A stretch of DNA of 64,000 nucleotides from Nymphalis io (Eukaryota; Arthropoda; Insecta; Lepidoptera; Nymphalidae), in assembly GCF_905147045.1 (NCBI RefSeq), contig NC_065894.1, forward strand, positions 12,499,501-12,563,500. The letters are read 5' to 3'. The notes beneath the pieces are model-generated. The model saw only the letters and a program-made list of their open reading frames with translations, ran no database searches and was not told the origin of the DNA. A program made the translations under genes and the position numbers. Below, piece after piece: positions 9,211-21,695 of this stretch. Each line of letters begins with the position of its first letter. Position 1 is the stretch's first letter.

Positions 9211-12059
9211 GACTTTCCCTTAAGACACGAAGTTACCGAAAGTTCACATAAAATTACTTATTAATCTTTTAGACCAGATCGTAATACAGCTGTGATCTAG
9301 ATTAATGGGGACTTTAATGGAAAAAAATTAATAACACTAAGAAGCAACTGAAAGCAATTCTTCAACAATATTGATCTCAATGTAACTTATACAGCAGTTT
9401 TTTATAGAATAATTTTTAGATTAAGAAAAATCTTTAGAGTAATAATCACCTATCGTCCCTGACAGAGAGACACGTCTCCGCAGCGTGTGCTGTCAGAAAT
9501 TGTATAATCATTTTATTTAAAGACAAAAAATACAGATTAAAAAATTTATGTATGTAATATTTTTTTTTATAAATACATATTGTTACGCATTTCAAATCCC
9601 CAATGTAAGCCCCTTATAAATAACATCGTACGTAAACAAATCCGATAGTAAATAGGAAACCGTATATAACTGTCAATTTAGCGGACATCCGCATTAATTT
9701 TGGCAGCTGCCTAGATTTTGTGGGGAAAATGCTTTTCTATGCCATAAGGAATAGGGGTTGTTTTGGTATGGTTATCAATCGTAGTTTGGGGATTGCGATC
9801 GCGCCTGTCTTTTGCGTGGAACCCTTCCGCGTGGACCCGGATTATGTCCACTGGGACATGTACGGATAGCAAAGCAATGTCTACAAATAAGCCATTATTA
9901 TTGTTTGTCATATAGTTCCATCTAGTTCCTGAATCACTGATTAAACTTATTTTATAATAATATATGTATAATAAAAATAATTTGTCGTTCAATAGGCGAC
10001 GAATGAGCGTAAAGTATTTAGTCAGATTGCTCATCAAAAAACATATATACATAATAATAATAAATCACTGAACTGATTTTGATGAAATTTTGTATGAAGC
10101 AACCTTGAAACTTATGTGCTTTTTATACCTAACACTGCCCCTTACCCCTACCGCGACTGGCAGACAGGGCCCCTTGTTATTTCGTATTTATAATATTAGT
10201 ATAAATAAATTAGCAATTGAAATGATCTTGTGGAAATTTGATTTTTTTTTTAATTTGATCAAGTACAAAGATTACATAGTAGCTGGCTATAGTTTTTTTT
10301 TCAATATTAGTAAAGTCTAAGCATCGAAGCGAAGCGTCCAAGCAGAGAAATAATGTATTATGCTAACGCCACACGATTCGAAGCTTAAATAAGGGTTGTG
10401 AGGATGGCATGAGTCAGCGCTGACCGCTGATGAAGATCTCATTCACACCTCGGCTTTGTGCATATTGTCGCACGTTGCTTGCACATTCGGGATTACTACA
10501 CCGAACTCCGAACACTGCTTTACCGGACAATGACTCGGCTATTTCATGCAAATTTTTGTATAACTGCTCCTTTGAAATGTTGTCTTGTATTAAAATAGTA
10601 CAAAAACTTGTGATTGAAAGTCAAACACAGTAAACTATAATATCTGTTATTTTAAATGGCATGAAGTAAATAATAAAGCAAAACAATTTCAAAAAAAATA
10701 AATTGGTCGCAATTTCGTCGTCGCAAATTTTTCCAAATGCACATCGAATTTTTATCTCGTCGAAATAAATTTCATATCACAAATAAACTTATTTAGAAAA
10801 TCAACAGGCTAATAATAACAAATCTTAAATATATATCTAAACATTCCAAATTTGAAAATCTTTAGTCAATATAGAAGCGTTACTTATTGACTGTCATTAA
10901 TTTACCACCGGTTCGGAAATAAACACCTCAGGCCTAAGAAGAAACGGCGAAAGAAACTGCGAGATATTTTATAACTCACATTTTAAAATAGACAATAAAC
11001 AATAACAGAATTATATTTTTTCTTTCGAAATAACCCGGAGGCGATTGTTTCATTCCCAAAGTGTGCTATACTTATTGGTAACTTCAGGTTACAAATATAA
11101 AAAATTGGTAGAGGAAAAACAAGACTATTAAATATTTGAAACGGACCAGCAAGCCTAATACCAGATATAACGACTCAACCGGCTTTAGTTAAATTAAAGT
11201 AATAATACTAAATTAATAATAAGGGAATTTAAATTAGCATTGAAATTAAAAAAAACTTATATAAAAATGGACAAAAATATAAGTATAAATACTATACCAA
11301 TTGATATGCATTATGTTGTCCTGAAGTATCATGCAAGTATTTTACATAAGCATTTTATTGTATTTTCGGTATAAATATTTTACTATCCGATTGTTTTTTC
11401 GGCAAAAATATTTTCAGTTTACGTATATATGTTATACGTTGTTATGGCTGTATTTTCTACGAGCTAAAAATCGCTTACGAGCTGATATCAAAATTTTACA
11501 CCGGCATTTATAATGTTTTACAAATTCTTGTGCAAAGATGGTTTTATGTCTTTTTTTATATACGTACTTGTAGTAAAAACAGTTATCATGCTTTACAAAT
11601 TAATTGATTATTTGTAAATTTACATATTTTAATAATGTGATAAATCCTAAAACATTACTAATTATATTTTTGATATATTTATCGCATGATACTAAAAGTA
11701 ATGATTGTTGACCGGACGCTACGTGGGATCTTCCCATATTAAACTTTCTCATAGAAAATACGAGTAGCAATGAATCAATTGTGTCTGTTTTGATCGCTCC
11801 GCCGCAGATCCTTTAGCGTTAAAGACGCGGAAATTTTGCTCATGCTTAAAATTCGAATCTTTGAGAAGTAAAACTTTCTAGCACTTTTCCTTTATAGGTA
11901 TAGAATTCTTTGATCTAAGATTTCACTTGCTCGATGTGTGTTTATAATAACACTTCTCAAACGTGATGATGAAGGATAAAAATTGTATAGGAACGCTTGT
12001 GTTAGTTATAATTCTATTTATAATAACTATACCTAACCAATCCATGGTAGACCAGCGTA
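9211..12059. other. Unit-1 interior, no gene recognised
   Basis: AT-rich sequence. Positions 9,330-11,524 are absent from unit 3 and 9,360-12,008 are absent from unit 2, with different junctions, so this is where the units have been edited independently. An RTE-like fragment lies at 10,066-10,205. Short open frames (for example 9,711-10,052) have no motif and no conserved counterpart. Confidence 0.6.
10066..10205 (+). mobile_element. RTE-like 3' fragment
   Basis: The pair cactgaactgattttgatga and cgtatttataatattagtata is typical of the 3' end of common lepidopteran RTE-type repeats. The sequence between them is worn down. Confidence 0.45.
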
Positions 12060-12333
12060 TTTTTTTATATAGGTATGACGAGTATATGGGCCACCTGATG
12101 GTAAGTGGTCACTAACGCCCATAGATATTGGCATTGTAAGAAATGTTAATCATCGCTTACATTGCCAATGCGCTACCAACGTTGAGAACTAAGATGTTAT
12201 GTCCCTTGTGCCTGTAATTACTGACTCACCCTTCAAACCAGAACACAATACCAAGTACTGCTGATTTGCGATAGAATATCTGAAGAGTGGGTGGTACCTA
12301 CACAGACGAGCTTGCACAAAGCCCTACCACCAG
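12060..12333 (-). mobile_element. Metulj-like SINE, unit 1 minus-strand copy
   Basis: Reverse-orientation copy. It starts with a T-run, reads ccacctgatggtaagtggtc and then gggtggtacctacacagacg, and ends at gccctaccaccag. The orthologue in unit 3 is 52,109-52,383. In unit 2 it is split by the CR1-like insertion (29,414-29,633 and 34,087-34,144). Confidence 0.85.
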
Positions 12334-13714
12334 TAAATACATGAAATATTGGAGTATACTCCACCTGGCGTGGTGAAGTATACTCCATACCTTCTCCATA
12401 ATTGGCAGTAATATATTTAAGATCTGTTACTTCCTTTTTATATATAATACATATTTAAACAATATAGATTATGAATATTCAACATTATACTATCAATTCG
12501 TTAATGTTACGAAAATATATCATAAGTTTTCTTCTAGAAGTCTTAAGAATCCTTCCAAGAATTATTATTATTGTTGATAACAATGTGCAGTTATTTGCAA
12601 TAACCGAACGCATTGTATGAGATGTTGAATTGACAATTGCGATAAAGTTGTACCATTTGTGAGTGGTATTAAAGTTATTCTTACACAAATATGATTTACA
12701 GCGTTTCTGGGAACAGACAATGCTCCCGTAGCGCAACTCTTCCCTATTGTCGCCTGTGGACTTTTTTTTCTAAATAATTTCGAAGCAACGTTGTCAGAAA
12801 GGATAATTTCAAATCTATGTGTCCGTCGTGTGCGGACAATGCCCACTATTAGCGGATTATAATCCGCAAAAAGAGCAGGTACTGTTTCAGACACAGTCCA
12901 AGTTTAGTGTATACGCGTTTTGTAAATGACGCTCTGTATAAATATTTTTGATGAAAAAAAATGACTTCAATTCTTTAATTCTATACTACTAATTCTTCTA
13001 TTCTAGTCAAATCAAATCTTATACCTACAAATGTATTTGTACTATTGTCAACTGTCGCTTTGATTTAATTGCATATGAAATCAACAAATCTTGAAACACG
13101 TCCAACAAGTGTTCAGCTCGTAACTTGTACCGATATTATAATATTTGCTTGCGCTAGACAGATGCAAGCCTCTCTCCCGGGAGACACTTGGCGACGATTT
13201 TCTCAAACAATAACATTCAGCCGGACACTACGTGATATTGCCTTCGACTCTACAATACGTTTGTTATTTTAGTTGTTGCTCAAATAATTTTAACTTCTGA
13301 ATATGTTTCGGGTTCCTGGAATATTTTTAATTTGCAAAAAATAACATCTATTTTAAAAATAACAAAACAATCTATAATAATCATTTGTTGTTCTGACTAG
13401 GTAACTAGGGAAAAAGTTTTGACTTTATATATGTACATATAATAAAACCGTAACGGCGATATATATACGTTAAATTTATACATTACAATGTCATTAAAAC
13501 CGAGCCGTTAAATTGCAAGAAATAAAATCGATTCACAATCTACCGTTTAATTATAATATCACTAGTGAAATTATACCTGCGATATATATATATATATAAC
13601 ATGTCTAGGGCCGTCATCGATAAAGTAAAAGTGTCGTCGCCGTGCTTAGACGAAGTCTTTTCATTCTATTGCTTATTTTCCATCATTGATCATATGAAAT
13701 ATTAAATACAGTAA
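12334..13714. other. Unit flank shared by all three units, no gene supported
   Basis: This matches 34,145-35,532 and 52,384-53,677. Units 2 and 3 have about 100 bp (34,878-34,985) missing from unit 1. Unit 1 has about 160 bp (13,525-13,690) not in the others. The only longer open frame (12,568-12,894, minus) varies mainly at replacement sites between units and is frameshifted in unit 2, so I do not call it a gene. Confidence 0.6.
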
Positions 13715-13782
13715 CAACTTATAAATGCCCCACTGCTGGGCTAAGGCCTCCTCTCCCTTTTTGAGGAGGAGGTTTGGAGCTT
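13715..13782 (-). mobile_element. 3' end of a tRNA-headed SINE
   Basis: The block gccccactgctgggctaagg followed by ggaggtttggagctta is the 3' part of the SINE family at 14,528-14,841. The same relic is present in units 2 and 3 (35,533-35,606 and 53,678-53,753), so it predates the array. Confidence 0.75.
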
Positions 13783-13846
13783 ACACATATCAAAAAGAGA
13801 AAATCAAGAAATCCGCTCAATGGAAATCCTTTCGCCAAGATATGCT
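13783..13846 (+). pseudogene. mRpS12: mRpS12 exon 1 relic
   Basis: This encodes only the end of exon 1 (HIKKRKSRNPLNGNPFAK), matching 36,600-36,656 and 54,752-54,808. Upstream coding sequence is replaced by the SINE scrap. The splice donor is altered from aag|gtatg to aagatatg. Intron-1 sequence follows to about 14,370 and then jumps to sequence lying downstream of exon 3 in the other units, so exons 2 and 3 are deleted. It cannot make protein S12. Confidence 0.9.
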
Positions 13847-14527
13847 GACATACTTCTATTCTTTCATATCCGGTTACTATATTTAAAAAAAAACAATTCG
13901 TTTTGCCTTATGCATGAATAAAAAACATTTAATAAATAACGTTCCGTAAGTATTGAAGTCATATCAAAATTATCGGTTACAGATGTAAATAAATAATTCG
14001 TTAAATATAGAAACCGGGCTATAACAAACTCACTGGTGTTTTACTAATATTGTCCCTTCAGAAACACTCTCCATACTAAACTAACATTAAACAAAATTGG
14101 AAGAAAATAATTCTATAAAATGCGTGTATTAGGTATTTTTTAAATTATTAATTTATAATTTTCAGTTAAATGTCACTATTAATATGGTCAGGCGCGCTTG
14201 TGTGAATACCACTCATTAGTTTACCGCCTCATATCAATAATTTGTATCGTTCTGTGTGTCGTATATCGTTTATCGTTTGTTTTGTAGAGTTAAGAAGCTA
14301 GGTAAGGAACAGGCAAATAGGACATTTCATCTTAGATTCCAGTCTGCGATACAAATATAAAATTACATAATAACCGTTTAAAGTAAAAATACGAAAACCC
14401 ATTTAAAGTAAATATAAAAGTAAATTATGTATATCTATCGATCATCTTTGAATACACAATAAACACTCATTCGTGAACCCGATTGTTCGGAAAGAAGCAA
14501 AAAGCGGCGCTTGCGCAAGCCGCACCC

Positions 14528-14841
14528 GTAACCGTAACAGCCTGCGAATGTCCCACTGCTGGGCTAAAGGCCTCCTCTCCTCTTTTTTGATGAGAAGGTT
14601 TGGAGCTTATTCCACCACGCTGCTCCAATGCGGGTTGGTAGAATTCACATGTGGCAGAATTTCAGTGAAATTAGACACATGCAGGTTTCCTCACGATGTT
14701 TTCCTTCACCGTAAAGCACGAGATGAATTATAATCACAAATTAAGCACATGAAAATTCAGTGGTGCTTGCCCGGGTTTGAACCCACGATCATCGGTTAAG
14801 ATTCACGCGTTCTTACCACTGGGCCATCTCGGCTTTTTTCC
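14528..14841 (-). mobile_element. tRNA-headed SINE with 9-bp target duplication, unit 1 only
   Basis: The 5' head on the minus strand (near 14,835) shows an A-box-like gatggcccagtggtaag and a B box gggttcaaacccg. The body runs to ccgtaa repeats at 14,528. The 9-bp duplication gccgcaccc lies at 14,519-14,527 and 14,842-14,850. Units 2 and 3 show the empty site with a single copy (near 38,740-38,750 and 56,925-56,935). The insertion therefore came after the units separated. Confidence 0.9.
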
Positions 14842-14850
14842 GCCGCACCC

Positions 14851-15248
14851 ATTCTATTGTAACTTAATGGTATGTACTTAACTTTTTATTCAATGGGGAC
14901 TTGAATGGGGTTAAGCTCGGTAGTCCACCTTATCTTTATGATACAAGATAGAAAAATCTATTGAAGATATTTGACTCGATATAGATATAGATATTGTTAG
15001 TGTAAACTTCAAATTGATTATAACTTTCTATGATTTTGTAACAAAACTAAAAGGTTTTAAATAATTAAAAGGTCAATTTATGTTTGGTCATTTATTAAAT
15101 TTATTTCAACTTACAATTCTTTAGAGAATAATATTCTGCAAGTATACTATTTATAAGATTGCACAAACATCATTGCACAAACACCTTAGAGTTTAGAACT
15201 TGTAGTTCAGAATAAAAAAAAAATAAACACTATTATAATTCTAAATCT
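14851..15248. other. 3' flank of bZIP copy 1
   Basis: Sequence downstream of the minus-strand bZIP gene, conserved in units 2 and 3. TTTATT on the plus strand at 15,091-15,096 and 15,099-15,104 gives AATAAA poly(A) signals on the gene strand, about 150 bases past the stop. Confidence 0.55.
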
Positions 15249-15884
15249 CTAAGGGAACGTCTGGTCACACACTATACACCTATTCGAAGACAGCAGACGT
15301 ATGATCTTAGACAGGTCTTTTTTCAAATAAGTGACCTTGAGTGAATTTTGGATCTCTCGTAGTTTTCTCCTGTCACGGCTCTGCTTTGCAGCAAAATTAT
15401 TCCTCTCTCTCTGTTTTCTATAAAAATCGTCGGCGTTCTGATTAGTTTGCACGGCACGACGCATTCTCGGATTATTACCGAGCAACGACCCTCCGTTCTT
15501 TTCGGCCATTGCTCTGAGGGCTTCCCTCTCGAACGCAAGATAGTCCGGATCGTCTGATAGAGCGTCTACATCTATCATATAACTTGGACGCTTTTTTTTT
15601 TTGTCTGATATCTGATACTTGGGTGGCGAAAATACGCACGTACTCCTTGAGACACTCATCGATTGCGACATATTTGTACTCGAAGACGCAGGCGCTGGTT
15701 TAACAACGGGCACGTACATGGGCTGGACATATCCGATGTATGGGTACGGTTCAACACTGTGTTGCACTGTGCTTATACATGGATGCGGTGGAAGCTCCGT
15801 ATTTGTTTGCGATGTCGTTTCACGTGTACTATTCACAGATAGATCTAATGGTGAGTCCTCAGCGTATGATGTCCAGAGAGCCAT
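15249..15884 (-). CDS. Giant-like bZIP transcription factor, copy 1 (211 aa)
   Basis: Single-exon ORF from the ATG at 15,884. Residues 12-16 are PLDLS, the PxDLS motif by which Drosophila repressors recruit CtBP. Residues about 40-85 are rich in Pro, Tyr and Ser. A basic stretch (DKKKKRP, about 94-100) could be a nuclear localisation signal and is encoded by an 11-base A-run. The bZIP basic region spans about 156-178 (NNFAAKQSRDRRK, matching the N-x2-A-A-x2-S-R rule). A short zipper follows with Leu187 and Ile194 in heptad register. The basic region is closest in my memory to Giant and PAR/NFIL3 proteins. It probably acts as a nuclear DNA-binding repressor. The closest sequence in the window is 39,147-39,998. 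Confidence 0.8.
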   Translation of the reverse strand: MALWTSYAEDSPLDLSVNSTRETTSQTNTELPPHPCISTVQHSVEPYPYIGYVQPMYVPVVKPAPASSSTNMSQSMSVSRSTCVFSPPKYQISDKKKKRPSYMIDVDALSDDPDYLAFEREALRAMAEKNGGSLLGNNPRMRRAVQTNQNADDFYRKQRERNNFAAKQSRDRRKLREIQNSLKVTYLKKDLSKIIRLLSSNRCIVCDQTFP

Positions 15885-15927
15885 GATTACTTTAGTTAGT
15901 ACGGTTAGTAGTTACGGTTGACTGCGA

Positions 15928-15966
15928 GTAACTAATGATGTTGTTGGTCGCCCCGGTCTTTTATTC
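15928..15966 (-). promoter_or_regulatory. Core promoter of bZIP copy 1: TATA-like box and initiator
   Basis: On the gene strand GAATAAAAGA (15,957-15,966) lies about 30 bases upstream of an initiator-like CATCATTAG (about 15,928-15,938), which is about 50 bases before the ATG. The same arrangement is kept at 40,071-40,080 and 58,247-58,256 before the other A-type copies. Confidence 0.5.
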
Positions 15967-17937
15967 TCGGGGGTGAGGTCTAATTGTGCAGGGCACCCCC
16001 ACCCCGCTGCACGGGTTACTTCCGCTACCTGAACCAACGGGACACATCGGAAGAACAATGGGGTGACTTTCGGTCTATTATGAAGAGTTGCGTAGATTTT
16101 GCGTTTGCTATTAATTTGCTACTCAAGCTTGCTTGTTTTTGACACAATAGATAGAAAAATGTGAAGGTTGATTACAATGATATCAAGATGTCACAATTTT
16201 CTGATACAATATCGCGAAATGTTTTCAAATAATTTCTTCATTTTATTGTATGTACGATGCTCTACATGTTCTTTGGTTTCATACTGATATTAATTTAAGT
16301 AATTTATTATAACCATTGCAGAAAAAATTGTTGGAGAATATGATTTTAGTTGCAACATTCGGTCAAATAGAAGTTAAACCATTCGTGAATAATGAAAGAT
16401 AATTCGAACGATTCATAAATGTTATTCATGCAAGAACAGGAAGCAAATGACACCGTATGGCTCCTCTCCGGATGTAACTGTATTTAATTTTATATATATT
16501 AAGTTTTAGCCGACAACGCAGTCACGGAAAATTATGTACAACTTTGTAATACTCAAATAAGTGTTCGGCAGGCCGGCATACATATATAGGTATACAGGAA
16601 AAGAAATGCATGGATATAATTATTGCTATAACTTGTGTAGCTGCTATTTTTTACTAAGCCGACTGGCTACTGATTTTATCGCCTATTCTTAGCCATAAAG
16701 TCTACGTACCCAACCGGTGGCGTTTGATCTTGGCGTTTCAAAAATTAGGTACCTGTTAAAATATATTTAAGTAAAAATAAAATAGAATTCGTTGAACTGT
16801 TGTACTAATTATTCCATCCGTACCGAATTTTACTAGCTGAATTTTTTTAAAGCACTACCACAAGTAATTTATTGGATATTTCATATTTAAGCCTAATATA
16901 CAAAATTTAATAATTTTCTTGCGTAAGAATATTATTATAATAACAGGTCGCTGGAATTCTGCGAGATATTACTATTGTATTTGCGTTTAATTTTTTTTTA
17001 AATATGACATATAACAAAATAATGTACGCTCCTTTTCAAGCAAGCTTTCTTATAGTTTTAAAAGTATAAATCCCTTATATTCATGTTACGCTCGTGGGAA
17101 ACGCGACGATTTCTTACGTGAAAACTGAAATGGAGTAACGCGATTATTATCCGACTCTTCTAATGCAGCTTCAGCTGTCGGACTCACACTTAACTAACGA
17201 TCAAATTGGATAATTTTTTTAATTAGCTTTTTATTTAGCATTTAGCACGTCCAATATTTTGTTGCCTATATCATCTAATTAAGAAAAAATGTGTTATTTA
17301 ATACAGAAAAATGATAACGGAAACAAAAGCTATACTTCTATAGTAACTTATACAAATATGTAGATAGTTATAATAGGTATGTCGTAATAATATTTAGGTT
17401 AGGTTAGGTTACCTTTTTATTCGAATCACCAACATTGCCAAAAACTTTTACAGATATTCAAACAAGAGTTTCTATTCATCATATATATCGCGTTGTATTG
17501 AAATTCTTAAACGAAACAAAACAAAAAAGAGATTAATTTATTGCATTTTACTAGTAACTTTTTAAGCCCTGTACCTAAATTACAGTTCTCACAAAAGATG
17601 TCTCCGTCCAAGGGATTACGATGATTTAAGTGTACTCATTGTTTTATAACATTTAAAAATATTTATGTTTGTCAAAGACTCAGCGAAGGGTTATATTATG
17701 CACAAAAAGAACTGACCTACTTGCAGTCTAAACATTAATCAAGATTATTTTACTTTCATTAATATTATATATCTATCATTTTCATAATTATTTTTTTTAC
17801 TACACTCTCCCTCGACTTCGTCTTTGTGAAACTCACAGTTTGTGACTATAAGAGTACATACATACCTATATACTGAAATATTATTATTATTCAAATAAAA
17901 CATAGCCTATGCTACTTCTGGATAAAGTAAATTTCTA
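15967..17937. other. bZIP upstream region and unit-1-specific DNA, no gene recognised
   Basis: Positions 15,967 to about 16,550 match 40,081-40,645 and 58,257-58,840. After 16,550 the sequence is private to unit 1. Three tandem TTAGG motifs occur at 17,394-17,410, too few to call a telomeric tract. Confidence 0.6.
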
Positions 17938-18238
17938 GTAACAGCCTGTGAATGTCCTGCGCTGGCCTAAGGGCTCCTCTCCTTTTTCGAGGAGAAGGTT
18001 TGGAGCCTTTTCCACCAAGCTCCAGTATGGGTTGGTCGAATACACATGTAGCAGAATTTCCGTGAAATTAGACACATACAGGTTTCCTCGCAATGATGTC
18101 CTTCGCCGTCAAGCACGAGATGAATTATAAACGCAAATTAAGCACATGAAAATTCAGTGTTGCTTGCCCGGGTTTGAATGAACCCACGATCATCGGTTAA
18201 GATTCAAGCGTTCAAACCACTGGGCCATCTCGGCTTGT
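17938..18238 (-). mobile_element. tRNA-headed SINE with 7-bp target duplication
   Basis: Same family as 14,528-14,841. The head is on the minus strand near 18,238 (agatggcccagtggtttgaa, with a B box in gggttcaaaccc-like sequence that carries a 4-bp duplication). The duplication atttcta lies at 17,931-17,937 and 18,239-18,245. Confidence 0.85.
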
Positions 18239-18790
18239 ATTTCTAACGGTGAAGGAATTATTAGAAACGATTCAATAGTTTCAGAGTTTAGGTATCGATT
18301 ACAAACAAACAAATCTTTCCTATTTACGTCATTAGTATAAATTAATACAACATGTATTAAAAAAACATTTTTTATTTGTATATAATTTGAGCTATAACTA
18401 TATTGTCAGTTCAATTTAGGATTTAGAGTCAGCTCTGGAAAATAATACTTATTGGCATTATGTCGTATAAATTAAAAATGTCCGCCATTCTATACTATCT
18501 ATCCACAAAATACTTCTTATATTATGATAGAACGAGACTGAATCTCGAAATTCAAAGTACAACAGATGTACACAAAAAAAACTGGATGAATATTATAAAA
18601 ATATGCATGAAATTCATCGTCATCTACAGACCTAACTTTACTTGGGGTTTTTAAACAATAGTGAATCGAAAAAGTATTAAACGAAGAACGTACAAATACT
18701 CAATACGAAATACTAGAACATTCACAATACACCCGGAGCTTAAGATAAAGACAAAGACAGGCAAATATTTTCTTAGAACCGTCTAACGGT
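18239..18790. other. Unit-1-specific intergenic DNA, nothing recognised
   Basis: AT-rich sequence with a few short open frames and no motif, between the SINE and the dispersed duplicate. Confidence 0.5.
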
Positions 18791-19384
18791 CACTTTTGTT
18801 TGGACCAAATCTCTAAGGAATTACATAAGTTGAAAAATCAAACATGTTGCAAATGCTTCAAAAGTGTCATTTTTAATACCGTAAATTGAATTACAAGTTT
18901 CGCACCTGTTCACTTCTCTTTCTAACAATACAATCTTTCTGTATTTAACAAAGCCATTTATGTTCAGCTGATTTCAAGAAAAGAGGTAAATATTGATGAT
19001 CACGTGGTATTTCGGACGCAGACTCGATGACGCCGTGACTAATTCATAAATTACTTCAATTCTCGAATGAAATTACACATGCCCGTTTTTTATATTCAGA
19101 AAACGGTTTGTTTTGCTTACGGATAGTAAGTGACTCACTTGAAACATTCGTGTCATATTCGTACATTGAACATATCATCCGTTAGGTATCCGTAGCCTTC
19201 TTTCTGATCAAGGCGAGGAAATTGTAGCTTTTGAATGATTGATGTTGTAGACGAGATTAAAGGCAATTTTGATTAAACTCTCCTAAAGGCAATTGGAGAC
19301 TAACATTGCCTAATCGTCTGCAGGGTCAGAACCCTGAATGAAATATTCCGCCTTATTGAAATTTTTTTTTTGGATATACAGAAT
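18791..19384. repeat. Dispersed duplicate of 1-586
   Basis: Near-identical to the window start and in the same orientation. It contains an extra 19-bp segment (aaggcaattttgattaaac-like) that looks like a local slip duplication. The downstream flanks of the two copies differ completely. Confidence 0.85.
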
Positions 19385-19689
19385 ATTTTAAAAGTCAATT
19401 CTTATATTGTAATCTAGGCGCCGTTATTCTCTATTCGCAATCACACATATAAAAGTTATCCTTGCAGCAAGGGAGAGATCGATATTACATAACAACGTAA
19501 GGGTGGATGGGGTCGCACCCTCGCTCATTATGCGCCGCCCATGAACCCTCGCCTGCGCAAGTTAATAAGAGTGGGGTGAATGTATATTGAGACGGTAAAG
19601 ATGTGGCTGTGGACTTTAATATATATAAATAGACATACTTTCTAATATAATCTTTTTCTACGCGAAAACTTGAGGTTATATGATATTTA

Positions 19690-19890
19690 TAGGAAGACAT
19701 GCAGGAAAAAACACCACCTGATGATAAGTGGTCACCACCATAGAAACTGGCACTGCAACCAACCACGTATCTAAGATTTAAGTTTCTTGTGCGTGCAATT
19801 CCACTGGCTCACTCACCTTGCTGCCTGTTGCTATTTTAGCAATTGATGTGTGGGTATGTACCAAGACAGGTTTGTTCAATGCCATCAAGA
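19690..19890 (-). mobile_element. Diverged Metulj-like SINE
   Basis: Landmarks in order on the plus strand are caccacctgatgataagtgg, ggctcactcacctt and gtgggtatgtacc. It is older than the copies at 8,925 and 12,060. Confidence 0.6.
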
Positions 19891-20484
19891 AATATCCCAA
19901 AAAAAATTCTAAGATATCAATAACACAACAAAGAACATATATATTTTTTAATACTTATTGCACAACATAAATTCACATAAGAGTATAAAAACATATTTTC
20001 TTTTTTAAAAATTTCTATTAATGTTGCTACATTTTTTTTGTAAGTTATTAAATAGATTACTTAAATATTTAAGTTAATGAAAATAATAATTAACTTAGTA
20101 ATCGAAATAAAAAAGTATATTTACTAAGAAAATTATATGCCAACATGTATACTTAATGCCGAAATAGAACTGTACCTATATATACCTATTCCTGATACAA
20201 AAGCTACATATAAAATGACTTTTTCGACTTTTCCTCAGGTGCTTTCCCGTATCATCTTTCATTGAAATTTTAGTTATTTCGATAATAAGACGTTTTATAA
20301 TATATACAGCTAAATTACCAATACATAATTAACTAAAAGTTTGGTTATTATTTTTACTGTGAACCAAGAATGCAAGAACGGCAATGAAGTTGAAGTTTAA
20401 GGACTCAATTCCAGACAAGCACCTCTAAGTTTTCATCTGCATAATTTGTGGTTTTATATCTTATAGGAAAATCAACCTCCAAAC
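19891..20484. other. AT-rich intergenic, nothing recognised
   Basis: No open frame with motifs, no repeat with a second copy in the window. Confidence 0.5.
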
Positions 20485-20545
20485 GACATTAGAGTAGCGT
20501 GGTGGAATAAGCCTCAATTGTTTTCATTGGGAGAGGAGTAATTTG
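20485..20545 (+). mobile_element. SINE 3' fragment
   Basis: gagtagcgtggtggaataag followed by gggagaggag and gcccagc matches, with gaps, the 3' part of the tRNA-headed SINE family seen at 34,318-34,412. Confidence 0.5.
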
Positions 20546-20934
20546 CCCAGCGCCACGACATTTCTGGGCTCTTACTTTTATATACAAGTATTGAAAAGCA
20601 TATCGGATCCTAAACAAGCTGCAGATTAAACAATCCTTCCTCCCCGCGTCACATATACTTGATCTATGGTAACTTTTTTTTATTTCGCGTACGCGCACGA
20701 CAAGCTGCTACCGCAATCAAAACAATCTCCACGTGACAATCTCGACGTGTTTATTTTGACTCACCGGTAGCGACGTGTGCACGCGTCTTATATTATTTTA
20801 GGTTTAATTTTAAACGTTTATAAGTTGAGCATTGAGATTGATTAAATTTTGAATCATTTGATAATATATACATCTAATAGGCAAATTCAATCTTAGATGG
20901 TATTCTCTTAATCGATTTAAGCCATGCTTAAAAA

Positions 20935-21060
20935 TGAATCGCCGTCTGCTGCTAACCTCCAGACTCCGGACTGAGAACTTCTCGAAAGGAAACCCGATTT
21001 TTTTTTATTTACCCTAACCGATTTGTGTTGGAGCCCCGGAACTCAAGGTCAGCGAGCTAA
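20935..21060 (-). mobile_element. Diverged fragment of the SINE seen at 8,246-8,538
   Basis: Plus-strand order ctccagactccggactgaga, ttctcgaaaggaaac, tttatt, ggagccccggaactcaagg mirrors 8,400-8,490. The tRNA-like head is mostly worn away. Confidence 0.5.
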
Positions 21061-21695
21061 ATAAAATAAAAATAAAGTCGTTAGCGAAAATATTTTTAAA
21101 CAAACAAGTCAACATACTAATGAAGACGCCACGCGTTATCGTAGTCCTATGATAATAAAAGTAATCGTTTTTAATTTATACTAAAGTAATTAACTAATGA
21201 GGACAAACATTAATTCCTTGTGACTACGTGCGTGAACTCGTATATTCCATTTTATCCCGTAAATTGGGTATATATCGGTTAAGTACAAACTTATGTATTG
21301 CTTCCAGACTATTTCTGTGTCAAATTACATTATCATCGGACAAATTTCGTATTTATATTATGAGTTTGACTAGCACTACAGATCATGACTTCGCACTCGA
21401 AAAGTTAAATATACCTCACCTATTAGTGTGTTTTATAATCCTATAAATACATAGCTAAGACCATATTTAGGTACTTGTCTTGCAGTGTTAAGGATTGATA
21501 GTTTGAATGGGTCAAGTGTATCAAATTGATTGCCGGATTTTAGGACCCACAATAATCTACTTCAGATTTAAAATCAGCACTACCATTCTATAGAGAGTGA
21601 CGTTACGTGCATATATATATATATATAAGATTCTATATATTTATATCGATTCAAAATAAAGCGCAAGAAGGAAGTAATATTACTTTCATTTTTGT

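Noticed and set aside
12568..12894. 108-codon minus-strand frame, also at 52,617-52,943
   Set aside because: Unit 2 has it frameshifted by a T-run change, most differences between units 1 and 3 change the amino acid, and there is no motif. It does not look selected.
17394..17410. Three TTAGG repeats resembling the insect telomere
   Set aside because: Three units are expected by chance in AT-rich DNA, and no TTAGG-specific retrotransposon is beside them.
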